Assembly: GCF_947491715.1 (NCBI RefSeq)
Contig: NZ_CANLKR010000011.1
Span: 1-64,000, forward strand
Length of the DNA stretch: 64,000 bases
Reading direction: 5' to 3'
Source: an uncultured Shewanella sp.
Lineage (GTDB): Bacteria > Pseudomonadota > Gammaproteobacteria > Enterobacterales > Shewanellaceae
Below, in pieces: positions 1 through 8,751 of the stretch. Positions within the stretch are counted from its first letter, which is position 1, and every line of letters begins with the position of its first letter. The translations under genes and the position numbers were made by a program. The notes beneath the pieces are model-generated. The model had not been told where the DNA came from. It saw nothing but the letters and a program-made list of their open reading frames with translations, and did not search any database.

Positions 1-1733
1 ACATCGCCACCAAAGGCCACTAATTCTGTCCCAGCTAATCCCAATCCTGCTACAACACTGGCTCCTGCCATCGCCGTCCCACCAACGACTACAGAACTCA
101 AAGATTGCAAACTTCGTGAAGCAATAGAGCCAAGGTGACCAGCAACTTCAGCCAAAGAAACCAATCCATACTTATAAACAGATTTCAACGCAATTTCACC
201 AGCCTGTTTCAAGCCTGATAATGCTAAGCTACATCCTTTTTTAAAATTGACCCAACCTTTATTAAGACTTGCTAACACAGATCCATTTTCTCTTTGAATA
301 ATATTATCCAAATGGGCCAAGGTTTCATTATATTCATTTTTGATTTGTGTTCTTTCATCTGCATATGACTGATTAATTGCTGATAAATTTAAACTATCAC
401 TGGATCTGTGCTCTGAGAAATAAGAGTGAATACGCCCCATATCCCCCTTTATATGAGAAACGCCTTTAATGCCATCGGCGACAGTTTTCCAACCTTGCCC
501 TAAACCAGAGCCTAATGTTTGCCAAGCACCACCTTCACCATGAAAAGCCGTTTTTATTTGAGTAAAATCACTGCCCACATTTTTTAATTGCGTGATCCCA
601 CTACCAACCGCTGACCAGCCTTTTCCTAGGCTTGAGCCTAATGTTTGCCAAGCACCATCACTGTCTTTATCACCATGGAAAGCCGTTTTTATTTGAGTAA
701 AGTCGCTACCAATATTTTGAACTTGTGTAATCCCACTACCTACCGCTGACCAGCCTTTTCCTAGACCTGAGCCTAATGTTTGCCAAGCACCATCATTTTC
801 ACCATCACCATGAAAAGCCGTTTTTATTTGAGTAAAATCACTGCCCACATTTTTTAATTGCGTGATCCCACTACCAACCGCTGACCAGCCTTTTCCTAGA
901 CCTGAGCCTAATATTTGCCAAGCACCATCATTTTCACCATCACCATGAAAAGCCGTTTTTATTTGAGTAAAATCACTGCCCACATTTTTAAACTGAGTGA
1001 TCCCACTACCAACCGCAGACCAGCCTTTTCCTAGCCCTGAGCCTAATGTTTGCCAGGCACCATCACTGGTTTTATCACCATGAAAAGCCGTTTTTATTTG
1101 AGTAAAATCACTGCCCACATTTTTTAATTGCGTGATCCCACTACCAACCGCTGACCAGCCTTTTCCTAGCCCTGAGCCTAATGTTTGCCAAGCACCATCA
1201 TTTTCACCATCACCATGAAAAGCCGTTTTTATTTGAGTAAAGTCACTACCAACATTTTTAAATTGCGTGATCCCACTACCGACCGCTGACCAACCTTGCC
1301 CTAAACCTGTGCCTAATTTTTGCCAAGCACCATCATTATCATTATCACCATGAAAGGCGGTTTTGATCGTGGAAAAGTCTTCAGGAATATGAGTCACACC
1401 AGCCATACCATTTTGTAAATGAGATAAGGCCTTCTTTGCAGTTTGATCAATATGTTGATGAGCCCCTCTAAACGCAGTACGTATGCCTGAATGCGTATCT
1501 TTCAATGAAGAAGATAATCTAGACTCTGTCGCTTCATCGCCAAAGTAAAAACGCTGAAAATTATCTGCATAAGTACCAAACCGAACTCGCTCATCATAAG
1601 CCTCAACTATTTTTTGAGCAGGTGTTGACTCAGGATGCAGCAGCTTAAAAGCTCTAACCTCATCCATGGTTTGAATTGATTTTGCGGCTAAGGGATCACT
1701 TAAAGCAGTTCTAATATCTGAAAACGTTGTCAT
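1..1733 (-). CDS. Unrecognised 45-residue tandem-repeat protein, 3' part off the window
   Basis: An open frame of 577 codons runs from an ATG at 1733 to the window edge without a stop; the C-terminus is missing. The ATG is preceded by an AAGGG-type ribosome site. Residues 1 to about 118 form a non-repetitive, mostly polar N-terminus with no signal peptide. A half repeat is followed by six units of 42-45 residues and a seventh diverged unit; each unit starts AWQTLGSGLGKGWSAVGSGI and ends with a DFTQIKTAFHGD-type segment. After the repeats come a charged, helix-like stretch and then a Gly/Ala/Val-rich hydrophobic segment that reaches the edge. I do not recognise the family. The build (cytosolic N-terminus, amphipathic glycine-rich repeats, late hydrophobic segment) would suit a secreted effector, toxin or surface protein, but this is inference only. 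Confidence 0.8.
   Translation of the reverse strand, partial: MTTFSDIRTALSDPLAAKSIQTMDEVRAFKLLHPESTPAQKIVEAYDERVRFGTYADNFQRFYFGDEATESRLSSSLKDTHSGIRTAFRGAHQHIDQTAKKALSHLQNGMAGVTHIPEDFSTIKTAFHGDNDNDGAWQKLGTGLGQGWSAVGSGITQFKNVGSDFTQIKTAFHGDGENDGAWQTLGSGLGKGWSAVGSGITQLKNVGSDFTQIKTAFHGDKTSDGAWQTLGSGLGKGWSAVGSGITQFKNVGSDFTQIKTAFHGDGENDGAWQILGSGLGKGWSAVGSGITQLKNVGSDFTQIKTAFHGDGENDGAWQTLGSGLGKGWSAVGSGITQVQNIGSDFTQIKTAFHGDKDSDGAWQTLGSSLGKGWSAVGSGITQLKNVGSDFTQIKTAFHGEGGAWQTLGSGLGQGWKTVADGIKGVSHIKGDMGRIHSYFSEHRSSDSLNLSAINQSYADERTQIKNEYNETLAHLDNIIQRENGSVLASLNKGWVNFKKGCSLALSGLKQAGEIALKSVYKYGLVSLAEVAGHLGSIASRSLQSLSSVVVGGTAMAGASVVAGLGLAGTELVAFGGD
528..1376 (-). repeat. Coding tandem repeat, 135-bp period
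   Basis: The landmark cctaatgtttgccaagcacc (with small changes) recurs at 511, 637, 772, 907, 1042, 1177 and 1312. The spacing is 135 bp except the first, which is 126 bp (a three-codon deletion in unit 6). Units are nearly identical in DNA and keep frame, which suggests recent amplification or gene conversion. The most variable part of the unit is the short acidic loop (GDGENDG, GDKTSDG or GDKDSDG). Confidence 0.92.
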
Positions 1734-1773
1734 TCTCAACACCCTTAAAATTTAGAGATAATTCGAAACGAAA

Positions 1774-1800
1774 TGATAGTGGATCACTTGTCCACTATCA
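1774..1800. promoter_or_regulatory. Inverted repeat upstream of the repeat-protein gene
   Basis: A perfect 10-bp inverted repeat, TGATAGTGGA / TCCACTATCA, with a 7-base loop (TCACTTG) lies about 40 bases upstream of the ATG at 1733. It could be an operator or a hairpin in the 5' leader. No terminator-like T-run follows it in the direction of the gene. Confidence 0.4.
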
Positions 1801-2217
1801 GTACATAGACTCATGATGAAGCATAAGACCTTTATCTAATACAAAGAAAAAGAGGGAATAACAAAATCTGGTCAAACCACGATTTAAAAAGAACCACTCA
1901 CAAGCGCATTAACGGAAACTTAATCGATATAAATGTATAAACCAGAAGATAAATAAGGAATTTTGAGTTAAATATGATTTAATGTAAATAATCACTGAAT
2001 ACTTTAAATCATACGAAAATTTACAATGAAATTGTAATTGATAATACTGACTTAATATTTACAAGTCTCTGAATAAACCAAAGTCGCTAGCATATCTAAG
2101 TGCAATATTTAAAACTGAAGAAGTAACTTAGAGAATTAGCAAAAGCATTTTATCGTTCCAAAGAAATCAATAAAATATCAACAGATCCTAATGTACTTAA
2201 TAATAACTGTTTTACTG
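1801..2217. other. AT-rich intergenic stretch
   Basis: This stretch holds no credible reading frame on either strand. It probably contains the promoter of the repeat-protein gene and the 3' region of the mocA-like gene. I could not pick a specific promoter or terminator in it. Confidence 0.5.
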
Positions 2218-2865
2218 TTATTTTTGATCCCAACGAGCCAGTTCCTCACGAGTATCAATATCCCATGCTGCGCAGTCCAATGGCAAAAGACTCAACCGAT
2301 TTTGTGCTTGATGCGCCATTAACACTGGCTTGGCACCTCTATCACCATTGATCATAGAAAAATCAGCTAAATCGTCATCATTAAAAATGGCTGGCACCCC
2401 AGGTTCGTTTAAATACTTAGAGGCAACAGTTTGCTTATCTTGTAACCAAAGTAAAAGGAGCTGCTGATAATCTTCGACGTCAATAGCAACCTGATCCGCC
2501 AAAGTGATCATCAGACCCGATGCTTGCTGCTGTTGAGCATAATGGGCAGCACATTTCACTGAAGTGGATAATCCTTGGGCCCACTGGGTATTCACAAGAT
2601 AATGTGCCGTATCTGGCAGTATAGATTGTAAAAGGGTGTGATGACCCCCCAGAATGACCAGTAGCTCTAGCTGAAGGTTAATCTTATCTTCAGCATTCAC
2701 CCTATCGCTAAGCTGTTTGAGCTTTGCATAAGAGTCAAAAATAATGGCTTTTTGACTCGTTGGCAGTGTCGCTGCTAACTTGGCTCCCTTAAAACGGCGA
2801 CTACCACCCGCAGCAAGCATAGCAATAATCAATTTTTTATGTTGTTTGGACACAGTCGTATTCAC
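2218..2865 (-). CDS. MocA-like molybdenum cofactor nucleotidyltransferase
   Basis: The protein is 215 aa and fits the NTP_transf_3 / MobA-MocA fold. The nucleotide-binding loop is LAAGGSRRFKGAKL (residues 17-30), and an Asp-containing core, ITLADQVAID, lies near residue 120. MocA-type enzymes transfer CMP from CTP to molybdopterin to make the MCD form of the cofactor used by xanthine-oxidase-type hydroxylases. One such hydroxylase is encoded at 43.7-46.4 kb, so a functional link is plausible although the genes are far apart. The frame opens with GTG at 2865; the Shine-Dalgarno is weak, and a second GTG four codons on is possible. Similar NTP transferases act on other substrates, so the exact function is inferred. 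Confidence 0.75.
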   Translation of the reverse strand: MNTTVSKQHKKLIIAMLAAGGSRRFKGAKLAATLPTSQKAIIFDSYAKLKQLSDRVNAEDKINLQLELLVILGGHHTLLQSILPDTAHYLVNTQWAQGLSTSVKCAAHYAQQQQASGLMITLADQVAIDVEDYQQLLLLWLQDKQTVASKYLNEPGVPAIFNDDDLADFSMINGDRGAKPVLMAHQAQNRLSLLPLDCAAWDIDTREELARWDQK

Positions 2866-3051
2866 CTATACATTGCGACCAGCTAAAAAATGCATTTTAA
2901 ACAACCTATATGTAAAAATAAATGACTATTTCTCACCACCTTATTTTTAATCAAGTTTAAGGACATCATTAAAAAATATCTAACAAATGACATGGCTTCA
3001 ATAACTTATTTTATCAGCATTCTCATCCCACATGACGCCATCCCTTAACAT

Positions 3052-3094
3052 AAAAAAACCGCATTTAAATCAATAATATGTAAATGCGGCTTTT
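3052..3094. terminator. Bidirectional rho-independent terminator
   Basis: A perfect stem CCGCATTTA (3059-3067) / TAAATGCGG (3081-3089) is flanked by seven A on the left and TTTT on the right. On the minus strand the A-run becomes a U-run, directly downstream of the secreted-protein gene that ends at 3134. Confidence 0.8.
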
Positions 3095-3133
3095 ATTATT
3101 TATCTTAAATTTGCTCAAATGGCTACTCGGTTA

Positions 3134-3535
3134 TTAATAATTAACGCACAAACACATGAATAAATCAGAGCCTATTGTGTGTCCCCAAGAAGTGCCGGCG
3201 AAACAAGCTGCCACATCATCAAATTGAGAACCATAAATCCAATGTGAGCTAGGATCATTTTGTGGATCCATGATAATAGCAGGATCACGCGTGATCTTAC
3301 ACACATGGGCAACTTCATGTTTAGATACTATATCACTGGTTTTTTCATACTCGGCTCGAGTACCGACCCAAATCTCACATGCTCTAGGACAGGTCATTGC
3401 TTGTCCCTGATATACATTAGGATACCAACCCGCCTTATAAGCATTCATACTTAAATCTTGAATAGGATCGGCATGAGATGACACACTCAGCACAAGGGAT
3501 AAGCTAATTAACAATGAATAAACGAATGTTTTCAT
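3134..3535 (-). CDS. Small secreted protein with HEVAH zinc-binding-like motif
   Basis: The protein is 133 aa. Residues 1-22 form a clear Sec signal peptide (MKTFVYSLLISLSLVLSVSS then HA|D), so the mature part is about 110 residues. It has six cysteines (CPRAC, HVC, ACF, CLC), consistent with disulfides in the periplasm or outside. KHEVAHVC near residue 75 matches HExxH, the zinc site of many metallopeptidases, and an acidic FDDVAACFAG about 30 residues later could supply a third ligand as in gluzincins. I know no named family for it; peptidase activity is inference. It has its own terminator and lies alone between mocA-like and nadE. Confidence 0.75.
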   Translation of the reverse strand: MKTFVYSLLISLSLVLSVSSHADPIQDLSMNAYKAGWYPNVYQGQAMTCPRACEIWVGTRAEYEKTSDIVSKHEVAHVCKITRDPAIIMDPQNDPSSHWIYGSQFDDVAACFAGTSWGHTIGSDLFMCLCVNY

Positions 3536-3745
3536 GAGAAATATCCTTATTATTTACAATCCATTATTGAACGATATAATATTAGCCGATAAAAATAATT
3601 TCACCGAAGTGAAAAGTAAAAAACTTATAAAGCAAATAAATTATTTTTCAATAACTTATTTGTTTTTAACTGCTTATTCTTATTTATTTATAGCAAAAGA
3701 GTATGAGTGGAAAAACAGTATAAAAAAAGGAAATATTCTTAGTCA

Positions 3746-3783
3746 TTAATTAATAACGCTCATTTAAGAGCGTTATTAATTAA
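3746..3783. terminator. Perfect 16-bp inverted repeat downstream of nadE
   Basis: The arms TTAATTAATAACGCTC (3746-3761) and GAGCGTTATTAATTAA (3768-3783) are separated by ATTTAA. It lies 28 bases past the nadE stop. The AT-rich outer stem could replace the U-tract in either direction. Termination is the likeliest role. Confidence 0.6.
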
Positions 3784-3811
3784 ATATCAATATGACATTT
3801 AAATATAATGA

Positions 3812-4651
3812 CTAATCATATATCGTTGGAATAGCTTGACGTTTATGTTGCGTTGCTTTATAAATCGCAATCAGCTTATCACTGACAAAACTCGATACCT
3901 CTTTTCCTTCAAGAAAATCATCAATTTGATCATAGCTTAAACCTAATGCGACTTCATCTTCTAACTGTGGTTTATCACACTCTAGATCCGCTGTGGGTGC
4001 TTTAACCACTAATGTTTCAGGGGCATCTAAATAACGCGCAACTTGCCTCACTTGACGCTTATTGAGCCCAAATAATGGCGCTAAATCACAGGCGCCATCT
4101 CCCCATTTTGTATAAAAACCCGTTATGTTTTCAGCACTATGATCGGTTCCAACCACTAAACCACCTATCATGCCCGCGACCTGATATTGAGCAATCATAC
4201 GCATTCTTGCTTTCACATTACCTTTCACGAAATCAGTATTGACACTGTCACAGGCAACATTCGCGTCTTCCATCCCTTTTAAAGCAGCCAAATGTAATTC
4301 ATCAACGCCTTGGCCGATATTCACCGTCACTTGCTTTGATGGCTGAATAAATTGACAAGCGAGCTGCGCTTCACCCTCGTCGCGTTGAACTTTATAGGGC
4401 AAACGCACCGCAATAAACTGATATTCGCTTTGCTGACTCTCAGTATCAATTTCTTCATTCAGTTCATTAACCGCCAGTTGGCATAAACGCCCCGTTACTG
4501 ATGAATCAACTCCACCACTGATCCCCAACACTAAAGAATAAAGGCTTGATTGCTTCAATTTAGCCTTAATAAAAGCGACACGCCTTTGTACTTCAAAAGC
4601 AGGATCAATAACCTTTAACACTTTCATTTCTCTTATGATCTGACCTTTCAC
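3812..4651 (-). CDS. nadE: NH3-dependent NAD+ synthetase
   Basis: The protein is 279 aa and makes NAD+ from deamido-NAD+, ATP and ammonia in the last step of NAD biosynthesis. The PP-loop [10 protein letters not shown] sits around residue 42, and the ammonia-type enzyme features [19 protein letters not shown] and KAPTADLE follow. There is no N-terminal nitrilase (glutaminase) domain, so free ammonia is the N donor. The start chosen is GTG at 4651 ([11 protein letters not shown]), which has AGGAG five bases upstream; an in-frame ATG seven codons earlier lacks a site. It stands alone and diverges from the AraC gene. Family assignment is firm. Confidence 0.93.
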   Translation of the reverse strand: MKGQIIREMKVLKVIDPAFEVQRRVAFIKAKLKQSSLYSLVLGISGGVDSSVTGRLCQLAVNELNEEIDTESQQSEYQFIAVRLPYKVQRDEGEAQLACQFIQPSKQVTVNIGQGVDELHLAALKGMEDANVACDSVNTDFVKGNVKARMRMIAQYQVAGMIGGLVVGTDHSAENITGFYTKWGDGACDLAPLFGLNKRQVRQVARYLDAPETLVVKAPTADLECDKPQLEDEVALGLSYDQIDDFLEGKEVSSFVSDKLIAIYKATQHKRQAIPTIYD

Positions 4652-4900
4652 TGAAGCTCCTATTGATACCAAGTATCTTTATTGTCAATAAATTTTAGCA
4701 TTTAAAAAGTGATGAGATTATACCCTTGCAATCTAAAGATACCAATGATGAAACACAGGCACCTTTTTTGCTGCAATTATTTACTAGTCTGAAACTAGAA
4801 CAAAGATTACTATAGTGCTATTCCTTCACGCCTTCTCGATATGTATCTTGGTAAACGATTACCAAAAAAATCAGATAAACGGGTCATCAAGAAACATCAC

Positions 4901-5737
4901 ATGCAACAAGATTATATTCATTATTGGCAGCATCCTAGCATTGCAGAAATGGCGGTCAGTCGAGCGCGATTCCAATATTTCACTTTTAACAAGCATGTAC
5001 ATTTGGACTATCACGTTGGACTCATCTCACAAGGTAGCCAACGTTACTCCCATAAAGGTCAAGAATATCATGTAGGCAATACAGTATTATCCACCCTTAA
5101 TCCAGATGAAGTCCATGATGGTAAAAGCCATCAAGAGGAAGGTTATACCGCCAATGTCATGTCTTTTCCCATTCATTACATTCATCAAGTCGCACAAGAA
5201 CTCAAACACAGCTCATGTTATTTTCAGCACCCCATATTACCTGATCCCCAATTATGCAACGCCTTTTTAAATTTACATCAATTATTAACGCAACAAGACC
5301 CCCATCATATTGACAGTCAGCTAATCAAAGAAACCACCACTATGGCATTTACGACGGAGTTAATCCAACGTCATTGTAAAAACAGTCAAGTCCGCTCAGA
5401 AAAGCAATTTGCCTTAAGTCCTAAGCAATTAAATGAGATTAAATCGCTCTTTCACAGCCAACTTTCTCACTCTTTTAAATTAGAAGAACTCGCCACTCAA
5501 TTAAATTTAAGCCAATTTCAATTTCTCAGGCAATTTAAAACGGCAACGGGTATGACACCTCACGCCTATCTTAAATGCCTAAGACTAGAATATGCTAAAA
5601 AAGCCTTATTAAGAGGAGATAAATCCACTCACATCGCTCATGATATGGGATTTTTCGATCAAAGCCATTTCAATAAAACCTTTAAGGCCGCCTATTTAAT
5701 AACGCCCAGTCATTTTCAACGCCACCTATATCCGTGA
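4901..5737 (+). CDS. AraC-family transcriptional regulator
   Basis: The protein is 278 aa from the ATG at 4901; longer in-frame starts from 4841 lack a ribosome site and add a basic tail that does not fit the family. The N-terminal half is a cupin-like AraC ligand-binding domain (HVHLDYHVGLISQGSQRYSH, then LNPDEVHDG). The C-terminal 100 residues hold two helix-turn-helix units (LEELATQLNLSQFQFLRQFK and IAHDMGFFDQSHFNKTFK). It lies 120 bases upstream of a LysE-type exporter on the same strand. In such pairs the regulator usually controls the exporter; the ligand is unknown. Membership is secure, the target inferred. Confidence 0.88.
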   Translation: MQQDYIHYWQHPSIAEMAVSRARFQYFTFNKHVHLDYHVGLISQGSQRYSHKGQEYHVGNTVLSTLNPDEVHDGKSHQEEGYTANVMSFPIHYIHQVAQELKHSSCYFQHPILPDPQLCNAFLNLHQLLTQQDPHHIDSQLIKETTTMAFTTELIQRHCKNSQVRSEKQFALSPKQLNEIKSLFHSQLSHSFKLEELATQLNLSQFQFLRQFKTATGMTPHAYLKCLRLEYAKKALLRGDKSTHIAHDMGFFDQSHFNKTFKAAYLITPSHFQRHLYP

Positions 5738-5857
5738 GAACGTACCGATAAAAACGAATGAATAATGACATCATTGCAATTTTTTACAATACCTTGATAG
5801 GGTTATGATTCAAAATTGGAGATATCAACAACTGCATAAAATGTAAAGAAGAACAAT

Positions 5858-6514
5858 ATGGATCTTGAATTACTCACGACATTGGCCATTATTCACAGCT
5901 TAGCATTAATGAGCCCTGGCCCGGATTTCGCCCTCACGGTCAAAATAGCCACTCAACAAACACGCCCTGTTGCACTGGCGACTTCATTTGGTATTTCAGC
6001 AGGAATTTTCATACTCACAAGTTTGAGTTTAACGGGAGTCAGTTTAGTCATACATAGCTCACTCGTGCTTTTTACTTTAGTACAGCTTATCGGTGCTGCC
6101 TATCTTGGCTGGATAGGCTCTCACGCATTAAAGGCCGCTTTTTCCAGTTTCTCAGCCCAGCGAGCCACTAAAAAGAATACAATATCGGGCCAAATTATCA
6201 GTCCGCTTCAAGGATTTCAACAAGGGTTGCTGACTAATTTACTTAACCCAAAAGCACTCATCTTTTTTATCACCATATTTTCGACTCTCATCACGCCAAC
6301 CGTCAGTCTTAACACGCAACTTGCCAGTGTCATATTGCTTTTTGTCTTATCTCTTTTATGGTTTAGTCTTTTGAGTCTGTTTCTGTCTAAAGCCCATATT
6401 CAAACCAAACTTCAACGAATGACTCCTCTCATTAATCTCCTCACAGGCATGATTTTTATCGCTATTGCTTTAGGTATTATCTTTGAAGTGTTTCACTCCC
6501 TACTTTCGCGCTAA
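5858..6514 (+). CDS. LysE/RhtB-family amino-acid exporter
   Basis: The inner-membrane protein is 218 aa, with about six hydrophobic segments. The family signature MSPGPDFAL is near residue 18 and the loop NLLNPKALIFF around residue 127. RhtB-type carriers export amino acids or related metabolites such as homoserine, threonine or lysine. An AAGAAG ribosome site precedes the ATG. The AraC gene just upstream on the same strand is the probable regulator. The substrate cannot be read from the sequence. Confidence 0.9.
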   Translation: MDLELLTTLAIIHSLALMSPGPDFALTVKIATQQTRPVALATSFGISAGIFILTSLSLTGVSLVIHSSLVLFTLVQLIGAAYLGWIGSHALKAAFSSFSAQRATKKNTISGQIISPLQGFQQGLLTNLLNPKALIFFITIFSTLITPTVSLNTQLASVILLFVLSLLWFSLLSLFLSKAHIQTKLQRMTPLINLLTGMIFIAIALGIIFEVFHSLLSR

Positions 6515-6524
6515 AGACGCGAAA
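6504..6524. terminator. Hairpin at the end of the LysE gene
   Basis: TTTCGCG (6504-6510) pairs with CGCGAAA (6518-6524), and the stop codon lies in the loop. No long T-run follows, so its strength as a terminator is uncertain. Confidence 0.4.
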
Positions 6525-6749
6525 AGACTGTCTCATTCTGGGTATATAATGCGATAAGCCATATCTAAAATTGTCCATTTCTATTTTAATTTCAAACAAT
6601 TCAACTTATATACAGGCTGTAAAAGTTAATCTTGAAATGCAAAAGAGTGCATCAAAGGTTTTCACTTATTTTCTATTGAATAAGAAATAAGCGTCAATGG
6701 ACCGATATTATCAGGCACTCTTTTTATAGACAATAAAGGAGCAACAGTA

Positions 6750-6977
6750 ATGGATAATGCCCACACACATATCACTACGGATAAAGTCAATAATGTAGAT
6801 CCCTCCGCAGCGAAGAAAACCACTATGAAACCCATAGTCAAAACACACATTGCCTTTTGGGTACCCCTTTATATTAATAGCCTACATTTTCTCTGCCATT
6901 TATTGGGTACTGAGCCCGATCCTGTCAAAAAACGCAAAATTATTGCAAAAGGGATCAGCTGGGAGCGAGTGCAATAA
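6750..6977 (+). CDS. Small hypothetical protein (75 aa)
   Basis: A good AAAGGAG site lies eight bases before the ATG, and a hairpin follows the stop at 6991-7007, which together support a real gene. The product has a polar N-terminus, a short hydrophobic segment (IAFWVPLYINSLHFLCHLLG, residues 34-53) and a basic tail (KKRKIIAKG), so it could be a membrane-associated peptide. I recognise no family. It is convergent with pfaD; nothing else ties it to lipid synthesis. A membrane-like frame on the opposite strand (6662-6850) overlaps it, so the call is tentative. Confidence 0.45.
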   Translation: MDNAHTHITTDKVNNVDPSAAKKTTMKPIVKTHIAFWVPLYINSLHFLCHLLGTEPDPVKKRKIIAKGISWERVQ

Positions 6978-6990
6978 CGCCCTCTTCACT

Positions 6991-7010
6991 TGAGGTCAAA
7001 GACCTCATTT
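6991..7010. terminator. Terminator between the small ORF and the pfa operon
   Basis: TGAGGTC (6991-6997), loop AAA, GACCTCA (7001-7007), then TTTAT on the plus strand. It sits 11 bases past the pfaD stop and probably serves both convergent units. Confidence 0.55.
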
Positions 7011-7017
7011 ATACTCT

Positions 7018-8694
7018 TTATGTCATCCTATTAATTGGTCGCCATCGTCTCAACTCCACAGGTAAGTTAATCCCTTGAGCAGTAATATGATTAATACGGT
7101 TCAAATACGCAGCCCCATAGAGTAAGTGTTTAGCGATATCAACCGCATGACGAGATTGGTAATCATCAAGATAACTGCCTTTAGCCCATTGGTTAAAGGC
7201 ACCAAGAGCGGGGCCTGCCCAAATTTGATAATCCATTTCTCGGCCCGCCTCCCCGATATTGGACCATCGACTGGATAATCCCAAATACCAACGAAAAATA
7301 AGTGCCATTTTTCGTTTAGGTTGACTTCTCGCGCGTTCAAGGACTTTAGGATCACGTTCATTAAAAAAGTCAACCGTGCCCTTCCATACCTCATCTAAAC
7401 TTCGCCTGAATATTTGCGTTTCTAACTTCTCTCGCTCCTCAGCAGGGATGGCTTCAATAGAATCATAGCGACTATATATATCGTATAATTTATTGGCCCT
7501 CATCGGGAAGAACGTCCCCCGTTTGACCACTTGTAATTTGACGCCCATTTCGAACATATCAGCAGCCGGAGCCATGGTCACGTCGGCCATTTCTGTCGTC
7601 GATAAAAGTGCTCGCGTATGTTGACTTGCCCCCGCTTCCACACAGGCTTGATTAATTGATCCTGTGACAATATAAGCCGCTCCCATATTAAACGCCGCGA
7701 GTGCCGCATCAGGCGTTCCAATTCCGCCACCAGCACCAACGCGTAATGGATTGCTATACTGAAATTCAGCTTGAATACTATCTCTAAGTGCCAGTAAAGT
7801 GGGCAACAAGGTGACCAATGGTCGGTTATCAGTATGGCCACCTGAATCCGCTTCTGCAGTAATATCATCAGCCATAGGCACTTTTTGAGCCAACATCATC
7901 TGCTGCTTGGTGATCAAACCTTCATTTACCAAATCTTGTAATAAGTTAACGGGAGCGGGCTGCATAAAATGCCGCGCCACTTCGGCGCGGCTTACTTTAG
8001 CTATCACTTTATTTTCAATACATATTTGTCCATCAGGTGTTTGACTTAATCCTGCCGCTCGATAATGCACAATTTGAGGCGTTAACCCTAAAAAAGCCGA
8101 TGCTTCTACCGTCCGCACTTTATATTTTAAAAATAATCCAACACTGGCTTTTTCCATCGCAGGCTCACTTGGACTATGCAAGAGATTAAACGCATAAGGA
8201 CCATTGGGTAAGGCTGCTTGTATTCGGATTATCGCCTGCTCCACACGTTCTTTTACCAATCCACCTGCGCCAAAAGAACATAAAATACCCGCTTCACCTA
8301 AGGCAATAACCAGTTCTTCTGATGAAATACCATTGGCCATAGAGCCTGCATAATAAGCATACTTCACACCATGGACACGTCTAAAATGACGATCCCCTAA
8401 ACTTTGTGTCCCCAACGCAGGAGAGAATGCACTTGCAGGTAAATAGCTATGATGAGTAGAAACGGACTCATTATTCAACGCAGTATGCTTGTCAGGATCA
8501 AAATCATGGGGATCGATAACTGATGCTTTTTGACTTATGCCTAAGCCTTTATTGTTGTGATTAACCAAATAACATCCCAAAGTTAGATTTTTGAGCTGCT
8601 GAGACATTTCAGTCAAGTCAAAACTCACATCTGAGATATTTATTTGCCACGGCCATGGAGATAATGGTTGCTCACTGAGCTTCGTTTTTTCCAT
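7018..8694 (-). CDS. pfaD: PUFA synthase enoyl reductase PfaD
   Basis: The protein is 558 aa, the last gene of the pfa operon. PfaD is the trans-acting FMN-dependent enoyl reductase of the Pfa synthase, related to 2-nitropropane dioxygenases. The TIM-barrel features visible are the glycine-rich LRVGAGGGIGTPDAALAAFN and AAYIVTGSINQACVEAGAS. The middle segment LASSLGLG-like motifs of the family are replaced by GILCSFGAGGLVKERVEQAI. It ends with a family-specific helical region (MDYQIWAGPALGAFNQWAKG). The ATG at 8694 has AGGTG upstream and follows pfaC by 57 bases. Length and content match PfaD of EPA/DHA producers. Confidence 0.95.
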   Translation of the reverse strand: MEKTKLSEQPLSPWPWQINISDVSFDLTEMSQQLKNLTLGCYLVNHNNKGLGISQKASVIDPHDFDPDKHTALNNESVSTHHSYLPASAFSPALGTQSLGDRHFRRVHGVKYAYYAGSMANGISSEELVIALGEAGILCSFGAGGLVKERVEQAIIRIQAALPNGPYAFNLLHSPSEPAMEKASVGLFLKYKVRTVEASAFLGLTPQIVHYRAAGLSQTPDGQICIENKVIAKVSRAEVARHFMQPAPVNLLQDLVNEGLITKQQMMLAQKVPMADDITAEADSGGHTDNRPLVTLLPTLLALRDSIQAEFQYSNPLRVGAGGGIGTPDAALAAFNMGAAYIVTGSINQACVEAGASQHTRALLSTTEMADVTMAPAADMFEMGVKLQVVKRGTFFPMRANKLYDIYSRYDSIEAIPAEEREKLETQIFRRSLDEVWKGTVDFFNERDPKVLERARSQPKRKMALIFRWYLGLSSRWSNIGEAGREMDYQIWAGPALGAFNQWAKGSYLDDYQSRHAVDIAKHLLYGAAYLNRINHITAQGINLPVELRRWRPINRMT

Positions 8695-8751
8695 AGGTTA
8701 ACACCTCATTTTATCAACATTTATCCACCGAATAGGCATAAAGTGATACGC

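Noticed and set aside
528..1376. Regular direct repeats that could be taken for a CRISPR array
   Set aside because: Units are contiguous 135-bp coding repeats in frame, with no unique spacers and no cas genes.
3534..3749. 71-codon frame on the plus strand next to the secreted-protein gene
   Set aside because: It overlaps the divergent start by two bases, has no ribosome site, is low-complexity and A/T-driven, and shows no domain.
6662..6850. Membrane-like 62-codon frame on the minus strand
   Set aside because: It overlaps the better supported plus-strand ORF at 6750-6977 and has no terminator of its own. It cannot be fully excluded, because AAAAGGC precedes its ATG.
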